Positions 24,951 through 33,828 are shown, counted from the first letter of the stretch. The stretch: DNA of 64,000 nt from Streptomyces netropsis (GCF_014203545.1 NZ_JACHJG010000011.1:186001-250000); one strand, 5' to 3'. Made by a program: numbers and translations. The notes: generated by a model not told the origin, from the letters alone.

Positions 24951-25868
24951 CTAGGACAGGCGTGGTCCTAGATGAAGACACGCAACGGCGCTCTGCTGTC
25001 GCGGACCTGCCGAGCCGGCTTCCGTGCCCCATCCTGGCTCCTTGTGGTGCGCCAGTCGCACGCATTCCTCGCCCAAGGCGGAGGCGAAGCCCGGGGGCAG
25101 GGCCTGCGCCGTCCACGGCTCGAAGGAGCTCGTCACGGTGCCCGAGGCCACTGACTCGACCAGGTGCCCGTACTCGTCCGGATGCTCGCCCGGCAGGCCG
25201 AGAGCGACAGCCGCCCAGGGCAGCAGACTCTCCAAGTTCAGGTACTGCCACCACTCGGCGTCGTCCCAGCCGCGCCGCCGGTTGACCTCCACCTCCTGAT
25301 GCCAGGCACCGAGACACAGCCGGGTCACCGTCTCACGCACACGATCCACCGGCGCCATACCTTGCTGCCTGACCCCTGCTGTCGAGGTGTGGACGTCACG
25401 GATGTCGTTGACCGTCCAGAGACACTCGTTGGAGACGACGTGGAAGAGCGCATCACGTAGTGAGGGCCGGACCGGCATTTCGACACCGAACCGGTCGGGA
25501 CGGGGAAGAGCAGGCCGGTGAAAACCCTCGGCACCGGCACTCCGGGCAGGCGTGCCCCAGAGCCCGTGCGGGCCGCCGAAGGGCCGGCCGGGGTGGTTCT
25601 CGTGCCCATGACGGCTGAGTACCGGGCCCAGCAGGGCGTCACGCCAGGCGAGCGCGCACGCTCGCTCAATGGCCCTGAGCACCATGAGCTGGTCGTCCGG
25701 GACCAGCGAGTCGAGTTGCTCGTCGGTGGTGTCCCCGTGCCAGGTCAGCCATGCGTGGAAGACGGCGTCCCGGTACTCACGGTGCAGCTCGTCAGCGGGC
25801 CGAAGGGCATGAGGCAGCAGAGCCTGGTACGTCTCGTCCCACCGCGCCCGTATCCCCATGGGCTTCAT
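24951..25868 (-). CDS. Uncharacterised 305-residue protein
   Basis: I do not recognise this family. The protein is soluble, Trp- and His-rich (WLTWHGDTTDEQL, NECLWTVNDIRDVH, GWDDAEWWQYLNLES), without a signal peptide or membrane segment, and looks mainly helical. Codon bias is normal for the region and the frame is clean, so it is very likely a real gene. ATG 25868 or the ATG three codons later may be used. No operon partner lies close by. Confidence 0.65.
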   Translation of the reverse strand: MKPMGIRARWDETYQALLPHALRPADELHREYRDAVFHAWLTWHGDTTDEQLDSLVPDDQLMVLRAIERACALAWRDALLGPVLSRHGHENHPGRPFGGPHGLWGTPARSAGAEGFHRPALPRPDRFGVEMPVRPSLRDALFHVVSNECLWTVNDIRDVHTSTAGVRQQGMAPVDRVRETVTRLCLGAWHQEVEVNRRRGWDDAEWWQYLNLESLLPWAAVALGLPGEHPDEYGHLVESVASGTVTSSFEPWTAQALPPGFASALGEECVRLAHHKEPGWGTEAGSAGPRQQSAVACLHLGPRLS

Positions 25869-26220
25869 CCTGACACGGGGACACGGCGCCCCTGACTCGT
25901 CCTGGTCGCCCAGGCCACCCGCCGATCGTCATCGCAGCCCCGCCGATGTGGGCGCGCCCGCCGGTGGCAGTCGAAAGTAGGCCCGCAGGTCCTGGCCAGT
26001 GGTGAAGGAGCAGAACGGCTCGCGCGAGTACGACGGCGTCATGCGGGCTCGGGCGAGATCGCAGAAGGCGAATGGCTCAGCAATCTCGGTTGAGATCGGC
26101 CCAGTTATCAGAGACATTACGTCGTTGGGTTGGAGGCGTGACGACCCGAGTCGACTTCTCCTTGGGCCCCGCCTGCCCCTTCGCCTGGATCACCGCACAG
26201 TGACTGAACAGGAGCCATCC
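25869..26220. other. 352-bp gap before the GNAT-like gene
   Basis: The segment has lower coding character than its flanks and contains the AT-rich stretch 26095-26125, a plausible promoter region. A 62-codon minus-strand frame (25929-26117) has fairly protein-like composition but no recognisable motif or ribosome binding site. I see no RNA gene. Confidence 0.4.
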
Positions 26221-27024
26221 GTGGCCAACACTCGGCAGACCACCCCCGACGCTCGTGTCGAGGATCGAAGCAGGCAGGACCATCCGGATCACCCCGTGGC
26301 CTTCGACGACGCGGCGATACTCCAGGCCCGCAACTCCGCCGCGTTCTGGGCCGCAACCGGAAACTCCCGCGGCCACGAGGTGATCCGCCGACGCAGCTTC
26401 CTCGCCGTGCTCGGCGGCAAGCGCGCCGGGACACGCATCTTGCTGCAGGAACCCGACCTCGACGCGCACGAGCTCGCCGAGCTGACCGAGCTGGCCGGCC
26501 GATCGACCGGACCGGTGGATGTTGAGGATCCGTTCAGTTCCACCGACCTGAGTCACCTGGGCATGCGCAACTGGCAGATGCCGATCATGGTGCGCCCGCC
26601 TGGCCCTGTACCCGCCCCCGCGATGGAGGTGAGCCGAGTCCAGCAGACGCACGAGCTGCAGACTGCGGAGCAGATCGTGATCGAGGGCTTCGAGCTGACC
26701 AGATTCACCCCCTACCGTCCCGGCGAGATGTTCCCCACGACACTGACCGAGCAGCCAGGCGTGGACGTCTTTCTCGCCGTCCTCGACGGCGAGACGGTCG
26801 GAGCCGGTGTCACCGTCGTCCACGACGGGGCCGGCAGCCACTACTGGGTCGGCACGCCGTCGGCGCACCGCTCCCGCGGCGCCGGGCGGGCCGTCATGCT
26901 CGGCTCGCTCGCGCCCATGGCGAACCTTCCGGTGACACTCACCGCCTCACGGCTCGGACGGCCGCTGTACGAGTCGCTGGGCTTCACCGCCGTCACCTCG
27001 TCGACGTGGTGGTCCTCACAATGA
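26221..27024 (+). CDS. GNAT-like acetyltransferase
   Basis: A 267-residue protein whose C-terminal part has the GNAT fold: FLAVLDGETVGAGVTVVHDG (strands 2-4), HRSRGAGRAVMLGSL (acetyl-CoA loop) and RPLYESLGFTAV. The N-terminal about 150 residues, starting near PVAFDDAAILQARNSAAFWA, may be a second degenerate GNAT module. The start is set at GTG 26221, which has a perfect AGGAG 7 nt upstream; the frame is open further 5' but out of domain. The substrate is unknown. Confidence 0.78.
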   Translation: MANTRQTTPDARVEDRSRQDHPDHPVAFDDAAILQARNSAAFWAATGNSRGHEVIRRRSFLAVLGGKRAGTRILLQEPDLDAHELAELTELAGRSTGPVDVEDPFSSTDLSHLGMRNWQMPIMVRPPGPVPAPAMEVSRVQQTHELQTAEQIVIEGFELTRFTPYRPGEMFPTTLTEQPGVDVFLAVLDGETVGAGVTVVHDGAGSHYWVGTPSAHRSRGAGRAVMLGSLAPMANLPVTLTASRLGRPLYESLGFTAVTSSTWWSSQ

Positions 27025-27239
27025 CCACCACCGAGGCGTGACTTGGCGCCCCGGCCGGCCCGGACACCACTTGCAAGGACGGCCCGTGGCCCCCGTCCCA
27101 GCGGGCGGGGCGCCGACCGGGTGCCGGGGCGGAGTCCGGTCCACCCGCAGGGTGAGAACCTGCTGCTGAAGCCGACGCGTCACAGAGTTCGATTAAGGTA
27201 CAACGCCCAACACTACGTACATGACTTCGGGGAATCCTC

Positions 27240-27611
27240 TTGACCACCCTGCCGCCCCTGGGCGACTCGCTCCAGCCCGACCACCGTCTCCGCCGAATCT
27301 GGATGTTCGTGGGGGTTGCCGTCGTGGTCTGCGTCGCAGCGTTCCTCATCAATGGCCAGTTCACCACGGAGGATGACCACACCAAGGTGGCAGCGGGCGA
27401 CTGCTTCGAGAACACCGGGAGCGACAAGGAACCGAGGATCAAGAAGCGGGACTGCGGCGATCCGCAGGCCGAGTACAAGGCGTTGAAGAAGTTGGACGGC
27501 GCCGTCACCGGCCTGGCGTGCTCGGACGTCGAGGGCGCCACCGGAGCACTCACGCAGATCAGCTACGACAAGAAGTCCTTCGTCGTGTGCTACACATCCA
27601 ACCGCCGTTGA
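27240..27611 (+). CDS. Small membrane-anchored protein (LppU-like)
   Basis: A 123-residue protein: a short cytoplasmic N-terminus, one transmembrane helix (about residues 22-38, WMFVGVAVVVCVAAFLI) and an outside domain with paired cysteines (GDCFENTGSD, KKRDCGDP, GLACSDVEG, FVVCYTSN). The GDC...NTG...DC pattern is that of small Streptomyces membrane proteins related to mycobacterial LppU. The TTG start at 27240 has GGGGA upstream. The function is unknown; the four Cys probably form disulfides. Confidence 0.72.
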   Translation: MTTLPPLGDSLQPDHRLRRIWMFVGVAVVVCVAAFLINGQFTTEDDHTKVAAGDCFENTGSDKEPRIKKRDCGDPQAEYKALKKLDGAVTGLACSDVEGATGALTQISYDKKSFVVCYTSNRR

Positions 27612-27738
27612 CGGCGGTCCCCGGAACAGTGACGGTCTGCTCGTCCGGAGCGGTGAAGATGTCTTCGGCCAGGCGCTGATCGCAGGCTTTTCCCGGCCGG
27701 GGTGGGGTCAGGGCTCCCCTGGGCGCGTCCGGCACCGT

Positions 27739-28596
27739 TCACACGTCGCGGTGCCGCACGACGACCACTGCGAGTGCGACTGCGATCAGCGGCCAGAGTG
27801 CGTACACGGCCCAGGAGCCGGAGACCGTGGCGTCGCGGATGAGACTACTGCCGGGGATCTCCTCCCAGCTCTGGACCAGGCGCTTCCAGGCGCTGACCAC
27901 CATCATGTGGTTGATGTCCGCGGACCACTGCCGGGACTGCGAGAAGAGCGTCGGCAGCATCAGCAGGGTGAAGAGAGTGGCGACCATGCTGGCCGCGGTG
28001 TGCCGGATCAGCGCACCGAGGCCCAGGCCGACCAGTGCGCAGACCGGGGCCACCAGCGTGGATGCCACCATGGCCCGGGCCACGCCGGGGTGGGTGATGG
28101 AGACCCCGGCGTGCCGTTCGCTCAGGATGGCCTGGGAGACCAGGAACGCACCGGTGGAAATGATCGCACCGACGACCGTCCAGACCGCTGCGACGACGAC
28201 CGCCTTGGCCAGCACGACCGAGTGGCGGGCGGGAACGGCCACGGAGGTGGTGCGGATCAGCCCGCTGCTGTACTCGCTGACGACCGTGACCGCCCCGATG
28301 CTGCCGGCGACGAGCATCAGCGTCATGTAACCGGCCGCCGGACAGGCGTCGAAGCACAGGAACTCGCGGACCCGCGGTGCGTCCGAGCCGGACTTCGCGA
28401 GGTTGTCGAGGTCCGCCAGTGACGCCACTGCCGACGACCCGACGACGAACAGTGCGATGAAGACGAGCGTCCAGCGGGTGGAGCGCAGCGAACGCATCTT
28501 GATCCACTCGGAGGCGAGCAGGTCACGGAAGCGGGCCGGCGGCTCGGCGACGGGCGCGGCCGAGGCGGCCTGAGGGACGGAGGTGAGTGTGGTCAT
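27739..28596 (-). CDS. ABC-2 type transporter permease
   Basis: A 285-residue permease with about six transmembrane segments. It starts with the cytoplasmic motif RFRDLLASEWIKMRSLRSTRWTL typical of Streptomyces ABC-2 permeases. TM segments follow near residues 45-62, 90-112, 133-155, 180-202 and 255-280. The ATG overlaps the ATPase stop as ATGA, so the two form one operon. With the ATPase it makes an exporter, perhaps for a peptide or lantibiotic, as usual for such pairs beside two-component systems (inference). Confidence 0.92.
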   Translation of the reverse strand: MTTLTSVPQAASAAPVAEPPARFRDLLASEWIKMRSLRSTRWTLVFIALFVVGSSAVASLADLDNLAKSGSDAPRVREFLCFDACPAAGYMTLMLVAGSIGAVTVVSEYSSGLIRTTSVAVPARHSVVLAKAVVVAAVWTVVGAIISTGAFLVSQAILSERHAGVSITHPGVARAMVASTLVAPVCALVGLGLGALIRHTAASMVATLFTLLMLPTLFSQSRQWSADINHMMVVSAWKRLVQSWEEIPGSSLIRDATVSGSWAVYALWPLIAVALAVVVVRHRDV

Positions 28597-29513
28597 CGGG
28601 GCTGTCCTGCCAGGTATTCGACGCTGTCGGCGGTGAGTTCCATGAACGCCTCCTCCAGTGAGGCGGTCCGGGTGGTGAGCTCGTTCAGCAGGATCCGGTT
28701 CTCGAAGGCGAGTGCTGCGATCCGGTCCGCCGGCAGCCCGGTCACGGCGAGCTTCTCGGCGCCCGCCGAGCCTTCCGGCTCGACCGCCGCGCCTGCGGCG
28801 GTCAGCACCGCTGCCAGCTCGGCGGCCTGCTGTGTTCCCACCACGACGCTGAGGCGGGTGCCGCGGGCCGCGAAGTCCTGTACCGACTCGGCGGCGATGA
28901 GCCGGCCCCGGCCGATGACGACGAGTCGGTCGGCGGTGTTCTCCATCTCCGACATCAGGTGGCTGGAGAGGAAGACCGTGCGCCCCTCGGCGGCCAGGCG
29001 CCGGAAGAGGCGGCGCATCCAGAGCACGCCTTCCGGGTCCATGCCGTTGACCGGCTCGTCGAACATCAGCACGGGCGGGTCGCCGAGGAGAGCGGTGGCG
29101 ATCCCGAGCCGCTGTTTCATGCCGAGCGAGAACCCGCCGATGCGGCGGGTCGCCGCATCGGCCAGCCCCACCTCCTGAAGCACCTCGTCCACCCGGCGCA
29201 GCGGGATGCCGTTGCTTCGGGCCAGGGCGGACAGGTGGGCCACGGCGCTGCGTCCGCCGTGGACCTGGTTGGCGTCGAGGAGGGCGCCGACGTGCCGCAG
29301 TCCGCGCGGATGACTGCGGAAAGGGACGCCGCTGACGGTGGCGCCGCCGCCGGTGGGTGCGTCCAGGCCGAGGATCATCCGCAGGGTGGTGGTCTTGCCG
29401 GCTCCGTTGGGGCCGAGGAATCCGGTGACCTGGCCCGGCCGCACGGTGAAGGACAGATGGTCGACGGCGGTCTTGCTGCCGTAGCGCTTGGTGAGTTCGT
29501 TGACTTCGATCAC
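28593..29513 (-). CDS. ABC transporter ATP-binding protein
   Basis: A 306-residue ATPase of the ABC-2/DRR exporter class. Walker A is GPNGAGKTTT, the signature loop is FSLGMKQRLGIATALLG (degenerate LSGGQ), and Walker B is PVLMFDEPVNGMDPEG with the switch His in FLSSHLMSEME. The C-terminal about 90 residues form the accessory domain common in this class. The start is GTG 29513 (AGGG upstream). It is divergent from a two-component system 208 bp away that probably controls it. Confidence 0.93.
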   Translation of the reverse strand: MIEVNELTKRYGSKTAVDHLSFTVRPGQVTGFLGPNGAGKTTTLRMILGLDAPTGGGATVSGVPFRSHPRGLRHVGALLDANQVHGGRSAVAHLSALARSNGIPLRRVDEVLQEVGLADAATRRIGGFSLGMKQRLGIATALLGDPPVLMFDEPVNGMDPEGVLWMRRLFRRLAAEGRTVFLSSHLMSEMENTADRLVVIGRGRLIAAESVQDFAARGTRLSVVVGTQQAAELAAVLTAAGAAVEPEGSAGAEKLAVTGLPADRIAALAFENRILLNELTTRTASLEEAFMELTADSVEYLAGQPR

Positions 29514-29721
29514 AGGGACAACCCTGCCGAGAGGGTCCCCGTCCGGGCATGGGGCCGTGGGTGGCAATCGCGCGGCCGGGTCAGCCCGTGGGCGTACGTC
29601 CCCGGGCTGATGGCGTGCGGGCAGCGGCTGGTTAGTCTCGCGGCATGGACGCCACACCGACCACCTCCTCGCCTACGCGTGTTTCGCATCGCACCCTCCC
29701 TCTCGGAAGGGCACGCCGCCG

Positions 29722-30906
29722 ATGACGAGGACCAAGGTCATGGCCTGGGCGGGGGGTGCCGTGTACCTCCTCATGGTGGGTCTGCTGGTGGGGGGCGCGC
29801 CGCGGGCTTCGGGCACGGTCCACGGTGTCGGTTCACTGCTGGCCGCGAGCCTGCTCGTCGGCATGGTGCGACGGACGCCGCTGCCGGCTCTGGCCATGGC
29901 GCTCCTCGGATCCACTGCTGCGGTGGTAGGCCCTCCAAGCTCCGCTCATGAGAATCTGGCGGCGTCGTACCAGGGCGAGTTCCTGTCGTATCTGGCGGTG
30001 GACCTCGTCCTGGGTTTCATCGTCGCCACCTGCGCCCGGCGCGCTTCGCTCGTGGCCGTGGCCGTGTCCGTCACCGTGCAGCTCCTGGTGATCGGCGGCT
30101 TCGCCCACGGGGACAACCTGACCGTCAACGTCGTGATCGGTCTCCTGGCGACGGCCGCATCCTGCACGGTCGGTCTGCTGAGCCGCGAGCGCCGCGAGCA
30201 CGCGGTGGCACTGCGTTCGCAGGAGGTGGCCGAGGCCGTGACCGCCGAACGGCTGCGGATCGCACGGGAGCTGCACGACATGGTCGCGCACAGCATCGGC
30301 ATCATCGCCATCCAGGCCGGTGTGGGGAGCCGGGTCATCCGGACCCAGCCGGCGGAGGCCCGCGAGGCGCTGCGCGCGATCGAAGCCACCAGCAGAGAGA
30401 CCCTGTCGGGTCTTCGGCGCACGCTGGTGGCGCTCCGTCAGGCCGACCCGGCCGCGGCGGCCTCGGGGCAGGCACCGCTCGCGCCCTCGCCGGGCCTGGC
30501 GGACATCGAACGGCTGGTAGCGGCGACGGCGGACGCGGGGGTACGCGTCGAGGTGCGCCGTAGTGGGGAGCAGCGTCCTTTGCCGGCCGACATCGACCTG
30601 TCGGCCTACCGTATCGTGCAGGAGGCGCTGACCAACGTGGTCCGCCACGCGGGTACCGGGCGTTGCCGGGTGACCCTCGGATACGGGGACGAGGAGCTGT
30701 CCGTGGAGGTCGTCGACGACGGGCGCGGCGCGCGCGGCGCCACCGAGAACGGCTCGGCCCACGGCTTCGGCATCATCGGGATGCGGGAGCGGGCAGGCCT
30801 GCTGCACGGCCACCTCAGCGCCGGGCCGCGTCCCGGGGGCGGCTTCCGGGTGGCGGCGCGGCTGCCACTGCCCGAACCCGTCACAGTTGCGGTGGAGGCC
30901 CGATGA
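29722..30906 (+). CDS. Sensor histidine kinase, HisKA_3 type
   Basis: A 394-residue kinase with five or six hydrophobic N-terminal segments (residues about 6-150), then the HisKA_3 motif RIARELHDMVAHSIGIIAIQ (phosphoacceptor His) and an HATPase (YRIVQEALTNVVRHAGTG, VEVVDDGRG, GFGIIGMRERAGLLHG). The membrane-integral sensor with minimal loops suggests detection of membrane stress or of a lipophilic drug. The stop overlaps the response regulator start (ATGA). Divergent from an ABC-2 exporter operon. Confidence 0.92.
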   Translation: MTRTKVMAWAGGAVYLLMVGLLVGGAPRASGTVHGVGSLLAASLLVGMVRRTPLPALAMALLGSTAAVVGPPSSAHENLAASYQGEFLSYLAVDLVLGFIVATCARRASLVAVAVSVTVQLLVIGGFAHGDNLTVNVVIGLLATAASCTVGLLSRERREHAVALRSQEVAEAVTAERLRIARELHDMVAHSIGIIAIQAGVGSRVIRTQPAEAREALRAIEATSRETLSGLRRTLVALRQADPAAAASGQAPLAPSPGLADIERLVAATADAGVRVEVRRSGEQRPLPADIDLSAYRIVQEALTNVVRHAGTGRCRVTLGYGDEELSVEVVDDGRGARGATENGSAHGFGIIGMRERAGLLHGHLSAGPRPGGGFRVAARLPLPEPVTVAVEAR

Positions 30907-31574
30907 CCGACCGTCCCGTACGTGTCCTGCTCGCCGACGACCAGCCGCTGGTGCGATCCGGCCTGCGCGTGATCATGGCCGATCACCCCGACCTCGAGGT
31001 CGTCGGTGAGGCCGCCACCGGCGCCGAGGCGGTCCAACTGGTCAGGGACGTCAGCCCCGACGTCGTGGTGATGGACATCCGGATGCCCGGCATGGACGGG
31101 ATCGAGGCCACTCGCCGGATCACCGCCGGTCCGGCAACGGCCCGCGTCCTCGTCCTGACCACCTTCGACGAGGACGACCACGTCTACGGCGCGCTCCGGG
31201 CCGGCGCGAGCGGCTTCGCGGTCAAGGACATGGCGCTGGACGACATCCTCGCGGCGATCCGCGTGGTCGCCGCCGGTGACGCACTGATCGCGCCGGGTGT
31301 GACGCGCCGTCTGATCGCCGACTTCGTCGGGCACCCCACGGCTGCCCCGAAGCGCGCCCCCCGGCCGGTCGAGGGCATCACCGAGCGGGAACGGGAAGTC
31401 CTGACCCTGGTCGGAAGCGGCCGGTCGAACACCGAGATCGCGGAGGACCTCTTCATCTCGGTGGCCACCGCCAAGTCGCACGTGTCACGTCTGCTCACCA
31501 AACTGGGTGCCCGGGACCGGGTCCAGCTCGTGATCACCGCCTACGAGACGGGGCTCGTCACCCTGCCTCGCTGA
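30903..31574 (+). CDS. NarL/FixJ-family response regulator
   Basis: A 223-residue regulator: receiver with VLLADDQPLVRSGL, phosphoacceptor Asp in VVVMDIRMPGMDGI, VLTTFDE and the Lys in FAVKD; C-terminal LuxR HTH with ITEREREVLTLVGSGRSNTE and SVATAKSHVSRLLTKL. Start fixed by the ATGA overlap with the kinase. Its likely target is the divergent ABC-2 operon at 27739-29513. Confidence 0.94.
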   Translation: MTDRPVRVLLADDQPLVRSGLRVIMADHPDLEVVGEAATGAEAVQLVRDVSPDVVVMDIRMPGMDGIEATRRITAGPATARVLVLTTFDEDDHVYGALRAGASGFAVKDMALDDILAAIRVVAAGDALIAPGVTRRLIADFVGHPTAAPKRAPRPVEGITEREREVLTLVGSGRSNTEIAEDLFISVATAKSHVSRLLTKLGARDRVQLVITAYETGLVTLPR

Positions 31575-31792
31575 GGGCGCCCCGAGTCCCTGGGTGGGGA
31601 AGCCGGGAACGTCGTGTCGCCCCCCGCAGCAGCTCCTTCACGGGCGCCGGAGCCCTGCTCACTCGTCCTCGTCGCTGGCGCACGCCGTCGAGTCCGGGTC
31701 GTTCGACGCGCTCCTCGACTCCGGCAGCCTGCTCGCCGAGCCGCCGCTGCCGAGCGGCAGGCCCGACCACTGATCACATCGGAACGACTCGT

Positions 31793-32215
31793 CTAGCGTG
31801 TGGCGAGCCGCTCCAGCAGGGCGGCGCTCCGCGCCAGCAACGCCCGCTCCTCATCCGTGAGTTCGGCCTCGATGGCCTGCGCGAGCCAACCGGCCCTGCG
31901 GCCGCGCTCCGCTTCGAGCGCGGCCCGGCCCGCGTCCGACAGCTCGACCAGCGACTTGCGGCCGTCCGTGGGGTGCGCCCGGCGCGTGATCAGGTCCTGT
32001 TCCATGAGCAGCCCCACCGACCGGGCCATCGACTGGGGGCGTACGCGCTGATCGGCGGCGAGGTCGCTGGTGGTCATGGCGCCGTTGCGGTCGAGTGCAC
32101 CGAGCACGGCGGCCTGGCCCAGCGGGATGCTGTCCTCGTGTTTGACGCGTCGGGTGAGCTTGCCCATCGCGGTGCGCAGTTCGGCGGCGATGGCGGCGGC
32201 TTCCGAGGTGGGCAT
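31793..32215 (-). CDS. MarR-family transcriptional regulator
   Basis: A 140-residue MarR protein: helical N-terminus (AAAIAAELRTAMGKLTRRVK), winged helix (LGALDRNGAMTTSDLAADQRVRPQSMARSV, the wing with RRAHPTDGRKSLVELSDAG) and a C-terminal dimerisation helix. The ATG lies 5 nt after a -10-like TAAAGT on the minus strand, so the transcript may be leaderless. Divergent from an enolase gene across 162 bp containing an evenly phased series of CAGCAnnGCTG palindromes that is very probably its operator array. Confidence 0.92.
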   Translation of the reverse strand: MPTSEAAAIAAELRTAMGKLTRRVKHEDSIPLGQAAVLGALDRNGAMTTSDLAADQRVRPQSMARSVGLLMEQDLITRRAHPTDGRKSLVELSDAGRAALEAERGRRAGWLAQAIEAELTDEERALLARSAALLERLATR

Positions 32216-32236
32216 AAGGCACTTTACCCCGTTGGT

Positions 32237-32299
32237 CAGCAAAGCTGTGCGCCTGACCTGCACAGCAATGCTGTACAGCAAAACTGAGCAGCATTGCTG
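32237..32299. promoter_or_regulatory. Phased operator array between MarR and enolase genes
   Basis: Three 11-bp palindromes lie exactly 26 bp apart: CAGCAAAGCTG (32237-32247), CAGCAATGCTG (32263-32273) and CAGCATTGCTG (32289-32299). A fourth degenerate copy, CAGCAAAACTG (32276-32286), sits at the half-period of 13 bp. The first copy overlaps the -35 region of the MarR gene, and the last abuts a TAGAGT -10-like hexamer (32300-32305) facing the enolase gene. This fits binding of several MarR dimers and repression of both directions. Confidence 0.85.
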
Positions 32300-32377
32300 T
32301 AGAGTTTCGGGTGTCGGGCTCAGCGCCAGCGTTGTCGCAGCCGGGGCCACGGCACACGACAACGGGAAGGACCTCCC

Positions 32378-33694
32378 ATGTCCGCAAAGGCAGTCGAACC
32401 CGCCAAAAACACTGACGCCGCCATCGAGACCGTCACCGCCCGCCGGATCATCGACAGCCGGGGCAACCCCACGGTCGAGGTCGACGTCGTCCTGACGGAC
32501 GGGTCCCTGGGGCGCGCGGCTGTCCCCTCCGGCGCCTCCACCGGCGCCCGGGAGGCCGTGGAACTGCGCGACGGAGACTCCGCACGCTGGCACGGCAAGG
32601 GCGTCGACCGCGCGGTGTCCCACGTCAACGGGGAGATCGCGACGTCCGTGCGCGGCCGGGACGCGGCGGACCAGGCGGGTCTCGACGCCGCGCTGGTCGC
32701 CCTCGACGGCACCGCCACGAAGTCCCGTCTCGGCGCCAACGCGATCCTCGGCGTCTCCCTCGCCGCCGCCAAGGCCGCCGCGGCGGCCCACCGCCAGCCC
32801 CTCTACCGCTACCTCGGCGGCGCCGACGCCCACCTCCTGCCGCTGCCGATGATGAACATCGTCAACGGCGGCGCCCACGCCGACAATCCGCTGGATTTCC
32901 AGGAGTTCATGATCGCGCCCGTGGGTGCGGACACCTTCGCCGAAGCCGTCCGCATGGGCAGCGAGGTCTTCCACACCCTGCGCCGCGATCTGCTGGCCGC
33001 CGGGCACTCCACGGGCGTCGGCGACGAGGGTGGCTTCGCGCCCGCGCTGCGTACCGCTGAGGAGGCGCTCGACTTCGTGATGACCGCCATCGAGCGCACC
33101 GGCTACCGTCCCGGCACGGACATCGGCCTGATCATGGACCCGGCGTCGTCGGAGTTCTTCCGCGACGGGGTGTACGACTACGCGGGCGAGGGGGTGCGCC
33201 GCACCCCCTCCGAGAACGCCGACTACCTGGCCAAGCTCATCGACGCCTACCCGGTCGTCTCCATCGAGGACCCGATGGCGGAGAACGACCTGGACGGCTG
33301 GCGTGAGCTGACCGCCCGCGTCGGCGACCGCTGTCAGCTCACCGGCGACGACGTGTTCTGCACCAATGAGACGCTGCTGCGCGAGGGCATCCGCACCGGC
33401 GTCGGCAACTCGGTCCTGGTCAAGGTCAATCAGATCGGGACCCTGACCGAGGCGCTGGCCGCGGTGGCCACGGCCCACCAGGCGGGCTGGACGGCTGTCA
33501 TGTCGCACCGCTCGGGCGAGACGGAGGACACCACCATCGCGGATCTGGCGGTGGCGACCGGCTGCGGTCAGATCAAGACCGGCTCGCTCTCCCGCTCCGA
33601 CCGCACGGCGAAGTACAACCAACTGATCCGGATCGAAGAGGAGTTGGGCGAATCGGCGCGCTTCGCGGGCCGCGACGCACTGCGTCGGGCGTGA
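32378..33694 (+). CDS. eno: Enolase (phosphopyruvate hydratase), probably the secondary paralogue
   Basis: A 438-residue enolase converting 2-phosphoglycerate to phosphoenolpyruvate. Clear motifs: ARRIIDSRGNPTVEVDV (N-terminal), PSGASTGAREAVELRD (mobile loop), GDEGGFAP, the metal-ligand strands IMDPASSEFF and SIEDPMAENDLDGW, VKVNQIGTLTEAL with the catalytic Lys, and the signature MSHRSGETEDTTIADLA. The N-terminus has about 10 extra residues. Genomic context (MarR-controlled, no other glycolytic genes) points to a conditional second enolase, as known in other Streptomyces which carry two. A perfect terminator follows. Confidence 0.95.
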   Translation: MSAKAVEPAKNTDAAIETVTARRIIDSRGNPTVEVDVVLTDGSLGRAAVPSGASTGAREAVELRDGDSARWHGKGVDRAVSHVNGEIATSVRGRDAADQAGLDAALVALDGTATKSRLGANAILGVSLAAAKAAAAAHRQPLYRYLGGADAHLLPLPMMNIVNGGAHADNPLDFQEFMIAPVGADTFAEAVRMGSEVFHTLRRDLLAAGHSTGVGDEGGFAPALRTAEEALDFVMTAIERTGYRPGTDIGLIMDPASSEFFRDGVYDYAGEGVRRTPSENADYLAKLIDAYPVVSIEDPMAENDLDGWRELTARVGDRCQLTGDDVFCTNETLLREGIRTGVGNSVLVKVNQIGTLTEALAAVATAHQAGWTAVMSHRSGETEDTTIADLAVATGCGQIKTGSLSRSDRTAKYNQLIRIEEELGESARFAGRDALRRA

Positions 33695-33720
33695 ACAGCG
33701 GGCAGAGGTAGAGGCCATGC

Positions 33721-33746
33721 GGGCCCCCGATCACGATCGGGGGCCC
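33721..33746. terminator. Terminator after the enolase gene
   Basis: GGGCCCCCGATC pairs perfectly with GATCGGGGGCCC around a 2-nt centre (a 10-bp stem with a 6-nt loop in practice), 26 bp after the stop. Confidence 0.8.
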
Positions 33747-33801
33747 ACTGGCATCCTCATGACAGCCGACAAGAGGGGTGATGCGGGTCACAGCGTGTCG
33801 A

Positions 33802-33828
33802 TGTCACAACTTGCCGGGCTGTCTCGTC
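33802..33828 (+). promoter_or_regulatory. ECF41-type sigma factor promoter
   Basis: TGTCACA (33802-33808), exactly 16 bp, then CGTC (33825-33828), 40 bp upstream of the CMD-type gene start. This equals the published ECF41 consensus (TGTCACA-N16-CGTC), which is found in front of carboxymuconolactone decarboxylase, oxidoreductase or epimerase genes. No ECF sigma gene lies nearby in this window. Confidence 0.75.

Noticed and set aside
25929..26117. 62-codon minus-strand frame with fairly protein-like composition
   Set aside because: No motif, no ribosome binding site, and no neighbour to support it; left as possible but unproven.
28597..29550. Upstream extension of the ABC permease frame across the ATPase gene
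   Set aside because: The Arg/Pro-rich extension is an out-of-frame shadow of the ATPase; the permease starts at 28596 by ATGA overlap.
31600..31780. Coding-like plus-strand patch (SLAHAVESGSFDALLDSGSL) between the response regulator and MarR genes
   Set aside because: No start or family could be recognised; it may be a relic, but the evidence is too thin to list.
32216..33718. Upstream extension of the MarR frame opposite enolase
   Set aside because: The extension is the antisense of enolase; MarR itself starts at 32215 behind its own -10.
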